Positions 17,007 through 26,278 are shown, counted from the stretch's first letter. The stretch is 64,000 nucleotides of DNA from Lachnospiraceae bacterium AD3010 (GCA_000622025.1 JHWU01000016.1:1-64000); one strand, 5' to 3'. The notes: a model not told the origin generated them from the letters alone. Made by a program: numbers and translations.

Positions 17007-18662
17007 TTAGCCTTGCATTACCTCAAGTATCGCTGGGAGGAACTGCTTCTTTCTGGAAACCACTCCGGGGAGCATTGCCCTCTCATCATCCTCAACCTGG
17101 CAGGAAAAGGCATTCTCTATGACCCAGGCGCCCTCCCTTCCGGCAAAAAGCACCTCGGAATTCTCTCCGATGATATCCGTTAAAAGGAAGAACACTATAT
17201 CCAGCTCCGCTTCCTTCCTCTTTTCATCAAGTACAGGCAGTATTCTTTCCCTGATAAGCGAAAGCTCCTCGGTATCCATGGCATTTATCTGCCCTATACC
17301 TATGGTCTTGTCTCCAATAGAGAAACGCTTGAAATCCTGTCTTATGATCTCGTCCGCGGTCTTTTTCTCAAGGTTCGAACCTGCGCGGAACATTTCACGG
17401 GCAAACTGACGGGCATCCACTCCGGCGATCTCAGAGAGTTCTTTTCCGGCAATACGGTCTGTTTCCGTACAGGTAGGACTTTTATACATTAGAGTATCCG
17501 ACAGAATGGCGGAAAGAAGAAGCCCTGCGATCCCCGGACTTATCTTCACATTATTCTCATTATACATCTGCCAGATAATGGTAGAGGAAGAGCCTAAGGG
17601 CTGATTCCTGAAAAATACGGGAGACAGGGTATTTACGGTTCCGAGCCTGTGGTGATCTATTATCTCAAGGATCTCCGCATCCTCCATTCCGCGGACAGCC
17701 TGGCTTTTCTCGTTATGATCTACGAGGACAAGCTGCTTCTTCTTTACCCCCATGAAATTCCTTCTGGATATCATGCCGACAAAATTGTCCCTTTTATCCA
17801 GCACGGGGAAATAGCGGTGTCTCATCTGTGTCATGGTGGGCTCGATATCCTCTATGTATTCATCCATGCGAAAGGAGATAAGACCGTCTTTTTTCATGAT
17901 AAAGCTGACCGGCAGGCTCTGATGTATAAGCCTTGCTACCGTAAAGGTATTATGAGGGGTAACGATTATGGATGTTCCCTTTTCCAGTGCAAGCTTTGTT
18001 ATTGAGGCCGCCACTTTCGCACCATCGCAGATAATTAAGCAGCCTGCACCCATTTCTATAGCACAAAGCTGGGTGTCGTAGCGGTTACCCAGTATCACCA
18101 GATCCCCCTCCTCCAGAGCATCCTCAAGAGTTTCGGGACTTCCTGCCGCTATAACAACCTTTCCGGAATCCATCACCTGTGCCTTGTCTCCGGCGATCAG
18201 CTGTCCGTCGAGTGTTTCAATAATGTTTTCATATGGGGTATGGGCCTTTGACAATATCCTGTCATCATAGACATCCATATAGGCCCTGACTATGTCATCT
18301 GAAGTGACAATACCGGAAAGCTTTCCGTTCTCCGTGATGCATAGGGTCACAACATCAGCCTCATGCATCATCTCACCGGCTTTATTTAGGGACAGGAGCG
18401 CGGAATCCCCTGAAAGGGTATGCATATCCATATCCCGTACCTGGGTGCGTACATCCGTAATATATACCGGCGGCTGAACACCGAAGCGGTCAAGCACATA
18501 GTGTGTCTCCTCATTCAGGTGTCCGCAGCGCGCCGCTATATAGTTTTTCCCACTTATCTGCCGTTTTAATTCCGCATAGGCAATGGCCGCACACACGGAA
18601 TCGGTATCCGGATTTTTATGTCCTATTACAAATATGGGACGATCGTCAGTCTTTCTCTTCAC
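17007..18662 (-). CDS. Putative Mn-dependent inorganic pyrophosphatase with CBS and DRTGG regulatory domains
   Basis: A 551-aa cytosolic family II pyrophosphatase, hydrolysing PPi to phosphate. The DHH catalytic part is split: GHKNPDTDS (residues 14-22), then an inserted regulatory block with CBS1 (about 70-130), DRTGG-like (about 145-240) and CBS2 (about 245-306). The DHH part resumes with VDHN (314-317), IDHHRLG (335-341) and SDT (387-389), and the C-terminal DHHA2 domain follows. CBS-DRTGG enzymes are known to be controlled by adenine nucleotides and diadenosine polyphosphates. It overlaps the InlB-repeat gene stop by 17 bp, so it is translated from the ABC-transporter run. Confidence 0.93.
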   Translation of the reverse strand: MKRKTDDRPIFVIGHKNPDTDSVCAAIAYAELKRQISGKNYIAARCGHLNEETHYVLDRFGVQPPVYITDVRTQVRDMDMHTLSGDSALLSLNKAGEMMHEADVVTLCITENGKLSGIVTSDDIVRAYMDVYDDRILSKAHTPYENIIETLDGQLIAGDKAQVMDSGKVVIAAGSPETLEDALEEGDLVILGNRYDTQLCAIEMGAGCLIICDGAKVAASITKLALEKGTSIIVTPHNTFTVARLIHQSLPVSFIMKKDGLISFRMDEYIEDIEPTMTQMRHRYFPVLDKRDNFVGMISRRNFMGVKKKQLVLVDHNEKSQAVRGMEDAEILEIIDHHRLGTVNTLSPVFFRNQPLGSSSTIIWQMYNENNVKISPGIAGLLLSAILSDTLMYKSPTCTETDRIAGKELSEIAGVDARQFAREMFRAGSNLEKKTADEIIRQDFKRFSIGDKTIGIGQINAMDTEELSLIRERILPVLDEKRKEAELDIVFFLLTDIIGENSEVLFAGREGAWVIENAFSCQVEDDERAMLPGVVSRKKQFLPAILEVMQG

Positions 18663-19581
18663 GGTTATATTTGGAATTTTCGTCTACTTCTTCATCCTTG
18701 GCTATACCATAGTCCTTATGGCGCTCAATATGGTCATAGTCCGCAAGCACGACTATAGTATACCCGTCACTCTGAAGGACGGGATCGAACCAGCCCTTAA
18801 AGTGATGGTCTTCTTTATTGTGGTCATGGAGGATATGCTGTCTTGAAAATCTGGGAACCTCATCATTTTCACGTATCATAACTTCTCCCAGGGTTTCTCC
18901 GCATACCTCACAGATATACTTTACCTTATAGTTCTTATAAAAGCTTCCTACGATATTCCGGTCTTCGGTAATGTTGGTCCAGCTGCCGTCCCATCCCGTA
19001 AATTCAAGGCCGTTTATGCAGGGATCCTCAGGCTGGGGAAGCGATGCGCCGTAACGCACAACATCAGCCTTCCAGAGTTCTCCGGTGGAGCCGTTATACC
19101 ACTTTACCACACAGGTTTTTCCCGGAATTCCCACGGGATTAAGTGCAATGACCTGATGAGCGGTAAGAGGGCCGGTTTTTTCCATAGGAGTCGGGACATT
19201 CTTTAAGTTTGCGGTCTCCTTGGGAAGGGTCGCACTCGTAACATTGGAATAGCTCAAAACTCCCGAAGGAAGGGTCTGCCAGGTATAACAAATATTGGAT
19301 GTTTCGGTGGTTCCGCCCTTAGGAAGATAAACCGCCTTTGCAACCGTATCCTGCGTTACGTTAGCAAGTGAAACATCCCAGCCGCAGAAAGCATAGCCGT
19401 CAACATTGATATCCGTAGGTCCCATCCAGGTCATATTGGAGCCTGCAGGAGCTGACGCAGTATATACCTCCTTCGGTGTTACGAAGGTAACATGCACATC
19501 TGCCGCAAATACCGTTCCTGATAAAAGGATCGTGACCAACACCGTAAGAAGCATAAATCCGGAAATCTTATTTCTGCTCAT
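18646..19581 (-). CDS. Secreted InlB B-repeat-like protein in the ABC operon
   Basis: About 311 aa from the ATG at 19581, which has AGGAGG 8 nt upstream; an in-frame ATG at 19641 would add a 20-residue basic extension and overlap the previous gene. It begins MSRNKISGFMLLTVLVTILL with a signal peptide ending near TVFAA. It then has several beta-rich modules that end in a G-W-D or G-W-F motif (YAFCGWDVSLANVTQDT, LEFTGWDGSWTNITED, HHFKGWFDPV), like Listeria InlB B repeats. A CEVCGE pair may bind metal. There is no LPXTG or lipobox, so it is probably secreted. Function unknown; the operon suggests a role outside the membrane. Confidence 0.7.
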   Translation of the reverse strand: MSRNKISGFMLLTVLVTILLSGTVFAADVHVTFVTPKEVYTASAPAGSNMTWMGPTDINVDGYAFCGWDVSLANVTQDTVAKAVYLPKGGTTETSNICYTWQTLPSGVLSYSNVTSATLPKETANLKNVPTPMEKTGPLTAHQVIALNPVGIPGKTCVVKWYNGSTGELWKADVVRYGASLPQPEDPCINGLEFTGWDGSWTNITEDRNIVGSFYKNYKVKYICEVCGETLGEVMIRENDEVPRFSRQHILHDHNKEDHHFKGWFDPVLQSDGYTIVVLADYDHIERHKDYGIAKDEEVDENSKYNREEKD

Positions 19582-19621
19582 TGCTTTTTCCTCCTTTTTC
19601 TTTCGGAAAACCCTGAAACGA

Positions 19622-20116
19622 TTACTGCTCTTCGTCTTCACCGAAATTCATAAGTCCCTCCATCTCATCGGTGACGACCTCCTCATCCTCCAGCTCCTCA
19701 TCCGAGGGTGTGGGAATGAATTCCGACATATACGCATCCTCCGGAAGCCCGCTTAAAAGCGCCGGAAGATTTATAATGATGCCGTCCATATTGTAGGGAA
19801 GAGGAAGACCGGCTCTGACCTTCTTCTCTTCTCCTCCCTTTTCCTCTTTTATTATAAGATCCATGGAAAAATTCTGTCCCATGGTAGTGGTCATGCCGCG
19901 TTCTCCGTCCTTTAATTTAGCGACCTTTTCTCCGTCAACCTGAACCTCGATGCTGTATGGCCCTTTGTATTCCTGTCCATTGTATTCCAGGACCTTATTA
20001 TCAAAGTATACAGTATGACCCCTTCCTATGACAAACATAGCCGCAGCTATAGCAACCACAACAATGATGGCAGCTATGCGGATCAGAATTCTTTTTTTAT
20101 CAGGCTGCCCCTTCAT
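19622..20116 (-). CDS. Small membrane-anchored DUF6672-like protein of the ABC cassette
   Basis: About 164 aa from the ATG at 20116, which has GGAGG close upstream; this start overlaps the permease stop by 17 bp. It has one N-terminal membrane helix (IRIAAIIVVVAIAAAMFVIG), then a beta-rich outer region (GHTVYFDNKVLEYNGQEYKG) and an acidic tail. As I recall, such proteins accompany DUF3798-type lipoproteins and MglC/RbsC-like permeases. It could be an accessory outer-face subunit. I do not know a tested function. Confidence 0.65.
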   Translation of the reverse strand: MKGQPDKKRILIRIAAIIVVVAIAAAMFVIGRGHTVYFDNKVLEYNGQEYKGPYSIEVQVDGEKVAKLKDGERGMTTTMGQNFSMDLIIKEEKGGEEKKVRAGLPLPYNMDGIIINLPALLSGLPEDAYMSEFIPTPSDEELEDEEVVTDEMEGLMNFGEDEEQ

Positions 20117-21212
20117 TTTCTTCCTCCTGCGCCCGGGCCAGCTCCTCACCTGCCCTGCTCTTATTCTTTCTCTTATTTGTTTCGTACATGATAAGAGCTA
20201 CTGTGATGACCGCATATGAAACGAATACGCGGAAGTACTCTCCTATCATGGAATCACCTGTGATAACCGTTCCGGCCTTCGGTGCCACGATAAACATTGT
20301 ATGGAAAAGGATTATTCCGAGGAATACGTTTCCTATTGAAGCCTTGTCAACGGAGGCACCACCCACCAGCAGAGCCGCGATACAGAACATTCCGATCTGG
20401 GAGTGTGAGCTGTAGGTTGCGATATTTCCCATATTCTGAAGATATATTATCATACCTACACCGGCAAATACAGTAGATATCACCATTGAAATGATCCTGG
20501 TGCCCTCCACATCTATGCCCGCATCTTTTGAGACCTCCATATCCTGTCCCACCGCTCTCATATCCTGTCCGAGCTTCGTCTTTCTGAACCAGATGATCAC
20601 AAGGCAGAGCAGGAAAATAACGATAAAAGTGGCAACGGGGATCTTTACCCCGGCTATTGTGAGAGGTATCAGATTGTCAAGCTTCTGCCTCATACTGAGA
20701 AGTGAAACCGTGTTCCTGATACCGTAGCCCCTTGGCAGCTTGATGTTACTGTGCTTTATCGGTATCACGGGGCCCATGAGATAGAGAACCACCAGCTGAT
20801 AGATACCGTTTATAAAGAAGCTTATTATGTAGCTCGTGATCATCTCCCTGCCCTTGGCCATATTGAGGACCTTTCCGCAGAAAAGCCCGAGAAGAGCCGA
20901 TATGGGAACAGAGATTATCATGGCAAGTACCATTCCCGGAATCCCGACTATCTGCCAGTCGGACACGAGGATAAGTCCTATCTCTCCTGCCATGGCCCCG
21001 AGGGTCATACTGAAATTCAGTCCCATTCCCGCCATAATGGGGATAAGAAGACTTAAGATAAGAAAGGCGTTCCTGCCCATACGTGTCACTATCTCATTTG
21101 CGAGGTAGCTCGGAGAAAGCCCCGATATAGGGGCACACACAGCACAAATAAGGACAAACATCAAAGGAACGGAGAAGCGTCTGAATATATCACCTAGATT
21201 CATCTTATTCAT
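20100..21212 (-). CDS. ABC transporter permease (RbsC/MglC-like, BPD_transp_2)
   Basis: A 370-aa polytopic protein with about nine membrane helices. The family blocks are NMAKGREMITSYIISFFINGIY (about 117-138) and, near the C-terminus, ALLVGGASVDKASIGNVFLG. It is the second permease of the pair and overlaps the first by 4 bp (ATGA), so they are likely made together as a heterodimer. This family carries sugars, nucleosides or autoinducer-2. The C-terminal 25 residues are charged and overlap the DUF6672-like start. Confidence 0.9.
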   Translation of the reverse strand: MNKMNLGDIFRRFSVPLMFVLICAVCAPISGLSPSYLANEIVTRMGRNAFLILSLLIPIMAGMGLNFSMTLGAMAGEIGLILVSDWQIVGIPGMVLAMIISVPISALLGLFCGKVLNMAKGREMITSYIISFFINGIYQLVVLYLMGPVIPIKHSNIKLPRGYGIRNTVSLLSMRQKLDNLIPLTIAGVKIPVATFIVIFLLCLVIIWFRKTKLGQDMRAVGQDMEVSKDAGIDVEGTRIISMVISTVFAGVGMIIYLQNMGNIATYSSHSQIGMFCIAALLVGGASVDKASIGNVFLGIILFHTMFIVAPKAGTVITGDSMIGEYFRVFVSYAVITVALIMYETNKRKNKSRAGEELARAQEEENEGAA

Positions 21213-22273
21213 TTTGATCCCTCCGTTTTCCTCGTAAGAGCGTAGAGGATCATTCCGTTGGAAACGATTATCCTTATAACCTCACTCATATCGAGATGTA
21301 TCATATTATTCATTACGGTAGGCGTCATTGTGACTATTCCCTGGAAAAGAATGGTTCCGATGACCACATTCATTATTGACGCCTTATTAACCGAAGCTCC
21401 GCCAATTAATATGGCAGAAACCGCCGGAAGAGCCATATAGAAGGGAGCCATATAAAGCTGGATAAATCCGAAGCCCTGCTCGTACACGAGTATCCCTATC
21501 GCAGCAAGCCAGGTTGACATAACTACCGAAATGAGCCTTATCTTATCTACGTTAATTCCCGCCGACCTTGCAAAATCCGGATTGGAGCCCACGGCTGTCA
21601 TAGCTGTTCCGGTCTTTGTATGAAGGAAGGCCCACATAAGGAAGGCAAGGAGAGCGAAGAAGAGGATCGCTCCGGTAGGGATCATCAGATTTCCGATATT
21701 TATCTGCAGAATATCCGCCAGCGCCTCCTTAAAATATCCCTCCAGACTTATGGTGGTACGGAGACCCTTTCCTGCCATACCCCAGACCATATTGGGACTG
21801 TGATAAGGGAGTAAAAGCCACATCATACACATTAAGGACACCGATGAGAAGCCCACATATGTGGCTATCATCATCTCTCCGCCCTTTATCTTATTTAAGA
21901 GCCAGCCGTAGAGCGAGCCGAAAACAAGAGCGAAGGGCGTCGAAATAAGAACCGCCATAAAGAATGAAACAGGTCCGGTAAAGCCAAGCTCTATGGATAT
22001 CGTCGCACCCAGAAGCCCGGATATTATGCCTAAGGGGAGTCCGAAATTTAAGCCGCAGCCGGAGTGAACCATAGGCACCATTGCAAGCACCAGTATCCCG
22101 TTCCAGCTGAAGCGGTTAATAATATTTGATATCTGTGTGGGAAGATCCGCTCCGACTATCGGTGCCACGATCAATAAGAGGATCAGAAAGCCTGTGATGA
22201 TGAGCCTCGGAAGCCCGAAATCCTGGATCAGGCCCTTTATTCTTCCACTTGAATTTATACTGTTTTCTTCCAT
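21209..22273 (-). CDS. ABC transporter permease (RbsC/MglC-like, BPD_transp_2)
   Basis: A 354-aa partner of the downstream permease, with the same block LIGGASVNKASIMNVVIG near the C-terminus and NKIKGGEMMIATYVGF in the middle. Roughly nine hydrophobic helices are visible. The ATG at 22273 follows the ATPase stop by 17 bp. Sequence identity between the two permeases looks moderate, in line with an obligate heterodimer rather than a recent duplication. Confidence 0.9.
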   Translation of the reverse strand: MEENSINSSGRIKGLIQDFGLPRLIITGFLILLLIVAPIVGADLPTQISNIINRFSWNGILVLAMVPMVHSGCGLNFGLPLGIISGLLGATISIELGFTGPVSFFMAVLISTPFALVFGSLYGWLLNKIKGGEMMIATYVGFSSVSLMCMMWLLLPYHSPNMVWGMAGKGLRTTISLEGYFKEALADILQINIGNLMIPTGAILFFALLAFLMWAFLHTKTGTAMTAVGSNPDFARSAGINVDKIRLISVVMSTWLAAIGILVYEQGFGFIQLYMAPFYMALPAVSAILIGGASVNKASIMNVVIGTILFQGIVTMTPTVMNNMIHLDMSEVIRIIVSNGMILYALTRKTEGSK

Positions 22274-22290
22274 AGTATCTTATCCCTACC

Positions 22291-23895
22291 TTACACAACC
22301 TGACTTATCATAAGCGTACCAAGTGCCTCCACAGGAACTGTTGCGGGAAGCGTCCCCGCTATCCTTCCTCCGGAAACAATGGCGATACGGTCGCAGGTCG
22401 CCTTTAATTCATTAAGCTCAGAAGAGATCATGACTACCGTGACCCCGTTATCTCTGTTAAAGCTTTTCAAGGCCTCCAGTACCAGCTTCTTCGCACCCAC
22501 ATCTATACCTCTCGTGGGCTCGCTTACAAATAAAAGCTTCGGTCCGAGAGCGAAGGCCTTTGCAAGACATACCTTCTGCTGGTTTCCTCCCGAAAGCTCC
22601 TTTGCCTTCTGCCTTGTTCCGGTACACTTTATCTGCAGCTCGTCTATATACTTCTTTGTAACCTCTTGTATAGCCCTGTCATCACGCCAGGTGATGAGAC
22701 CTCCGAGGTACTTTTTCAGGAATTTATTCTGTACCTGCATCGCAGGGAAGGATATGTTCCATTCCAGACTCTCGTCCAGTAAAAGTCCCACTCCTCTTCT
22801 GTCCTCCGATACGAAGGCAATGGAGGCATCAAGACATTTCCTGGGAGAATTAAGAGGGATCTCCCGGCCGTTGAATACCACCTTTCCCCCGGCATCATAA
22901 AGGCCCATTATGCCGTTCGGGATACCAAGCTTTCCCTGACCTGCGAGTCCTCCGATACCGAGGATCTCTCCGTCGATAACATCCAGACTTACGTTTCTGA
23001 CGGTCTCTCCGGGCATATCAACCCAGAGATTCTTTATTGATAAGATTATGTCAGCATTTTGTTCATTTTCTTCAGGCTTTTTTTCTTCACCATCAGCTGA
23101 TACCCGCTCTATGGAAACCTCGCGGCCCACCATAAGCTTTGTGATATATGCCTCACTTGTTTTATCGGCAGGGTCATCTCCAACTACAACTCCGTCTCTC
23201 ATTACGACGACCCTGTCACAGACCTCCAGTATCTCATGGAGCCTGTGGGTAATAAAAATAACGGCGATCCCGCGTTTGGACATTCCCCTTATGGAATCAA
23301 GGAGAGCCTCCGCCTCCTTCTCCGTAAGGACAGCTGTCGGCTCGTCAAGTATCAGTATCTTCAACTGCTCCTTTGACAGCTCTCTTGCGATCTCCGTAAA
23401 CTGCTTATGTCCGACAGGCATGTTGTTTATAAGCATGCTGCTATCTATATTAACGCCCATTTTCTGAATCGCTTCAGCGGCGCGTCTTTCCATGTCTTTT
23501 CTGTCAAGCGTATCCATACGGTCGCTGAACAGTTCTGATAATACGCTTTTTTTCTTTGATTCCCGGTTTAATAAGATGTTTTCCGTTGCAGTAAATCCGG
23601 GTATCAGTGAAAACTCCTGATGTACCATTCCGATACCGGCTTCTATCGCATCAAAAGGTGACTGAAAGTCCACCTTTTCTCCCTGTATCAGAACCTCGCC
23701 GCCGTATCCTCCCGTTTCCCTTATCACATCGGAACCGAAAAGTATACGCATCAGCGTAGATTTACCTGCACCGTTCTCTCCTGCAAGTCCTATGACCTCT
23801 CCCTCCTTAAGGGTGAGATTGATGTCGCTTAAGACCTGATTGCCGAAGAAGTCCTTCTTTATATTGCGCATTTCAAGAAGAGGTGCATTATCCAT
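22291..23895 (-). CDS. ABC transporter ATP-binding protein, two nucleotide-binding domains (MglA/RbsA-like)
   Basis: A 534-aa duplicated ATPase. Domain 1 has Walker A GENGAGKST, a diverged signature MPVGHKQFTEIAREL and Walker B LILDEPTAVL. Domain 2 has the degenerate Walker A region GLAGQGKLGI and the signature ELSGGNQQKVCLAKAF with LFVSEPTRGID. This split between one canonical and one degenerate site is usual for the family. It energises the two permeases next to it. It lies about 105 bp downstream of the lipoprotein gene, with two hairpins between them. Confidence 0.93.
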   Translation of the reverse strand: MDNAPLLEMRNIKKDFFGNQVLSDINLTLKEGEVIGLAGENGAGKSTLMRILFGSDVIRETGGYGGEVLIQGEKVDFQSPFDAIEAGIGMVHQEFSLIPGFTATENILLNRESKKKSVLSELFSDRMDTLDRKDMERRAAEAIQKMGVNIDSSMLINNMPVGHKQFTEIARELSKEQLKILILDEPTAVLTEKEAEALLDSIRGMSKRGIAVIFITHRLHEILEVCDRVVVMRDGVVVGDDPADKTSEAYITKLMVGREVSIERVSADGEEKKPEENEQNADIILSIKNLWVDMPGETVRNVSLDVIDGEILGIGGLAGQGKLGIPNGIMGLYDAGGKVVFNGREIPLNSPRKCLDASIAFVSEDRRGVGLLLDESLEWNISFPAMQVQNKFLKKYLGGLITWRDDRAIQEVTKKYIDELQIKCTGTRQKAKELSGGNQQKVCLAKAFALGPKLLFVSEPTRGIDVGAKKLVLEALKSFNRDNGVTVVMISSELNELKATCDRIAIVSGGRIAGTLPATVPVEALGTLMISQVV

Positions 23896-23933
23896 TTCTT
23901 CTTAATAACCTTTCCGACTTATATCCTTAAATA

Positions 23934-23988
23934 TGGGGAGACCTTAAGTCTCCCCACTTTGATCCGTTATCCGCTATACTATAAGCGG
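23934..23988 (-). terminator. Two hairpins after the DUF3798 gene (possible partial terminator)
   Basis: Arms TGGGGAGAC/GTCTCCCCA (23934-23942, 23948-23956) and CCGCT/AGCGG (23971-23975, 23984-23988). No long T-tract follows on the minus strand, so they may lower, not stop, readthrough into the ABC genes, as seen between binding-protein and permease genes elsewhere. Confidence 0.5.
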
Positions 23989-24000
23989 CTGTAAACTGAA

Positions 24001-25358
24001 TTACTTCGTAGTAAAGTACTTCTCGGGGACCTCTACCTCGGTTGAACCCATGTACTTTCCGGGATCTCCCATAATGTAGGTATCCTGATAGACAAGGAAG
24101 GTATTGTCAGCCTTTACTCCGGTCTCCGCATTGGTGTAATTGGATCCGTTCCATGCTGCTCCGGGTGAGAATACCTCATATGCTGCAGAAATGTCATCTA
24201 TATCAGCAAGCTCACTCTTTCCGTCGATAACGTTCATAGCGTGCTGTGCAAGTCCTGCAGAAGTGGTGTATCCATAGGAGAAAGCCCATGTTCCGAATCT
24301 GCCTGCGCCGCCCTTTTCAACGACTCCTTTTCAACGACTGCCTTCTCAACCTTTGCAAGGATCTTCTCGAAATCTCCTGCCTCCTCGGTAAGGTCAAGTC
24401 CCAGTGCTCCGGGATATCCCATAAGAGGTGAAGGAAGGTCTGCCTCGATAAAGTATCCGCCGTTCTCGATAAGTCCACGTAAAAGGGGCTCTGTGTGTGC
24501 ATCATTGGTACAGAAGTATGCTGAATTCTGGCCGTACTTCTCAACCCACTCAGGAACGTGCTCTGCTATATAAGCCTGTGCACCTGGTACACCCACGTCA
24601 GTTGTGGGATCGGGAGCTGACTCCATCACAAACTTCATACCGAACTCTTCGCAGGCAGCCTTCATAATGGCTACACGGCGGCTCATGGTCTCGTATGAAA
24701 GGTGACGGGGGAATGAGATATGTACGAATGTATCACAGCCAAGCTCGTGGGCAGTGCGGATGATAAGATATCCTCTAGCCACAAAGTCATTGTTGCAGAC
24801 AAGATCTGCTGCACTTCCAATCTCGGGAAGGTCTTCGTGGCTCTCTCCTGCGATACAGAGAATGTCAGGTCTTCTCTCCTTTATCTGACGGAAAGCCTCG
24901 GTGGTTCCGGGGATGGCCTGATTAACGATGATAGCCTTCATCTTCTCATCATCAGAAAGGTTTACGATGGTCTGAATGGTGGTCTCCAGCTCTTCGGTAA
25001 AGTTGTCGGGATATGTTGCGAGCATAACCCTGTCTTCTCCGTACTTAGCCTGGAAAGCCTCGGCACCTCTTCTGTCATCCTCTGACTGGGAAACAGATCC
25101 GGTAACGATACCGATATGGTAATCATCGGAGCCTTCAGGCGCTGCTTCGGCACTGTCGCCTTCAGCCTCTGCGGCTGTGTCTGCTGCTGCATCCGCTGCC
25201 GCATCCTCTGCGGGAGCCTCGGCCTTTTCTTCAGCTGCCGGAGCTTCCTCCGTTACAGTCTCGATGGTCGCTCCGCCGGAATTGTTTCCGCAAGCCGAAA
25301 GAAGCATTGTGGAAGTAAAGACGGCAGCCAGTAATAAACTAACCAACTTCTTTTTCAT
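24001..25358 (-). pseudogene. DUF3798-family substrate-binding lipoprotein, frameshifted by a 14-bp tandem duplication
   Basis: The start MKKKLVSLLLAAVFTSTMLL and lipobox LSAC (Cys23) mark a lipoprotein, followed by an Ala/Glu linker and the binding domain (YHIGIVTGSVSQSEDDRRGA onward). The main frame ends early at about 24234 after 374 residues. The C-terminus of about 100 residues continues in another frame to 24001. Removing one copy of the 14-bp repeat at 24312-24339 restores one 447-codon frame reading VEKGGAGRFGTWAFSYGYTT into MNVIDGK. The gene is otherwise intact and has a strong promoter. It may be a pseudogene, a phase-variable OFF state or a sequence error. It should supply the ABC ligand. 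Confidence 0.88.
24312..24339. repeat. Perfect 14-bp tandem duplication (CCTTTTCAACGACT x2)
   Basis: The two copies (24312-24325 and 24326-24339) are identical and adjacent, inside the DUF3798 coding region. Fourteen is not a multiple of three, so the extra copy shifts the frame; deletion of one copy repairs it exactly. Confidence 0.95.
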
Positions 25359-25416
25359 AACTAATCCTCCTTTAAGAATACAATGGAGTCACATACCTAT
25401 AGCTCCACAAAGAGAG

Positions 25417-25445
25417 AGTATAACAAAAAAAAACAATTATGCCAA
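25417..25445 (-). promoter_or_regulatory. Promoter of the DUF3798/ABC run
   Basis: On the minus strand TTGGCA (25445-25440), a 17-bp spacer rich in T, then TATACT (25422-25417). It lies about 60 bp before the ATG, which has AAAGGAGG in front. Confidence 0.75.
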
Positions 25446-25474
25446 TACCTTTTATGCCTGTATCGTGCTATAAT
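25446..25474 (+). promoter_or_regulatory. Extended -10 promoter of the phosphoribosyltransferase gene
   Basis: TGCTATAAT (the -10 at 25469-25474) is an extended -10; the -35 position reads TACCTT, a poor match. It lies 31 bp before the ATG and abuts the divergent promoter. Confidence 0.6.
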
Positions 25475-25505
25475 TAACACAAATCTAACTTAAGGAGGGC
25501 TGGCA

Positions 25506-26144
25506 ATGCAGGCTTATAAAAAGATCGATTTTCACAGGAATAAGGATGTGGTTCTTCGTTACATACCGGGGCACTTCATCACTCCGAAATCCCATGTCAA
25601 TTTCTATATGGACTTAAGTGATATGAAATCCCGTCAGAGAGAGGCCCGGGCCACCGGAGAAGAGCTTGCGGAGTTTTATTTCTCCACCAATGTCATAGAT
25701 ACCATACTTTGTCTTGATAATATGGAGGTTGTGGGATCCTATCTCGCTGACAGGCTCACAAAGGCCGGAGTCCTTTCCGCAAATGCCCACCAGACCATGT
25801 ACATAACAAGCCCTGAGTACAATACCAGCGGACAGATAATGTTCAGGGAAAACAATAAGCATATGATAAAGGGCAAGAAGGTTCTGGTGCTCATCGACTC
25901 GGCTTCAACCGGTTCCCTTCTGCACAGCGCGGTAAGGACAGTTAATTTCTACGGAGGTGAGGTTGTGGGCGTTGCCGCCATCTTCTCTCTTGCAACACAG
26001 GTGGCGGATATTCCCATCCGTTCCCTTTACTCCTTGAGAGACCTCCCGGAGTACAAGAGCTTCGAACCGGATAAATGCCCCCTCTGTCAGTCCAATATCC
26101 CGGTCGATGCCATATGTAACGGCTTTGGCTATTCACTGTTATAA
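25506..26144 (+). CDS. Orotate-phosphoribosyltransferase-like PRTase
   Basis: A 212-aa cytosolic type I PRTase fold. The PRPP-binding loop is VLVLIDSASTGSLLHSAV (about residues 127-144), where two acidic residues usually precede the Thr-Gly; here IDSASTG has one acid and a Ser. A C-terminal CPLCQSNIPVDAICNGFGYS tail carries a Cys pair, possibly a metal site. It is the only plus-strand protein gene. AAGGAGGG lies 8 nt before the ATG. Divergent from the ABC run, it shares a 30-60-bp promoter region with it. A salvage or signalling role linked to a nucleoside-type transporter is possible but unproven. Confidence 0.75.
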   Translation: MQAYKKIDFHRNKDVVLRYIPGHFITPKSHVNFYMDLSDMKSRQREARATGEELAEFYFSTNVIDTILCLDNMEVVGSYLADRLTKAGVLSANAHQTMYITSPEYNTSGQIMFRENNKHMIKGKKVLVLIDSASTGSLLHSAVRTVNFYGGEVVGVAAIFSLATQVADIPIRSLYSLRDLPEYKSFEPDKCPLCQSNIPVDAICNGFGYSLL

Positions 26145-26190
26145 AAAACCCGATTAGGCTTTATCCACCACAGCCTTTGACAAAAATCAA

Positions 26191-26217
26191 TCCCCCGGAG
26201 AGCCGTTCTCCGGGGGA
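26191..26217. terminator. Hairpin between convergent genes
   Basis: Arms TCCCCCGGAGA and its complement with loop GCCGT, 46 bp after the PRTase stop. The T-tract is weak on both strands, but the position between convergent genes fits a bidirectional terminator. Confidence 0.6.
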
Positions 26218-26278
26218 ATCTAACCTATCTTACTCTTTTGACCTGTGGTTTGAAAGAACCCTCTATCGTTCTTTCATT

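Noticed and set aside
24001-24237. A separate 78-codon gene downstream of the DUF3798 gene
   Set aside because: It is the C-terminal part of the same lipoprotein, split off by the 14-bp duplication.
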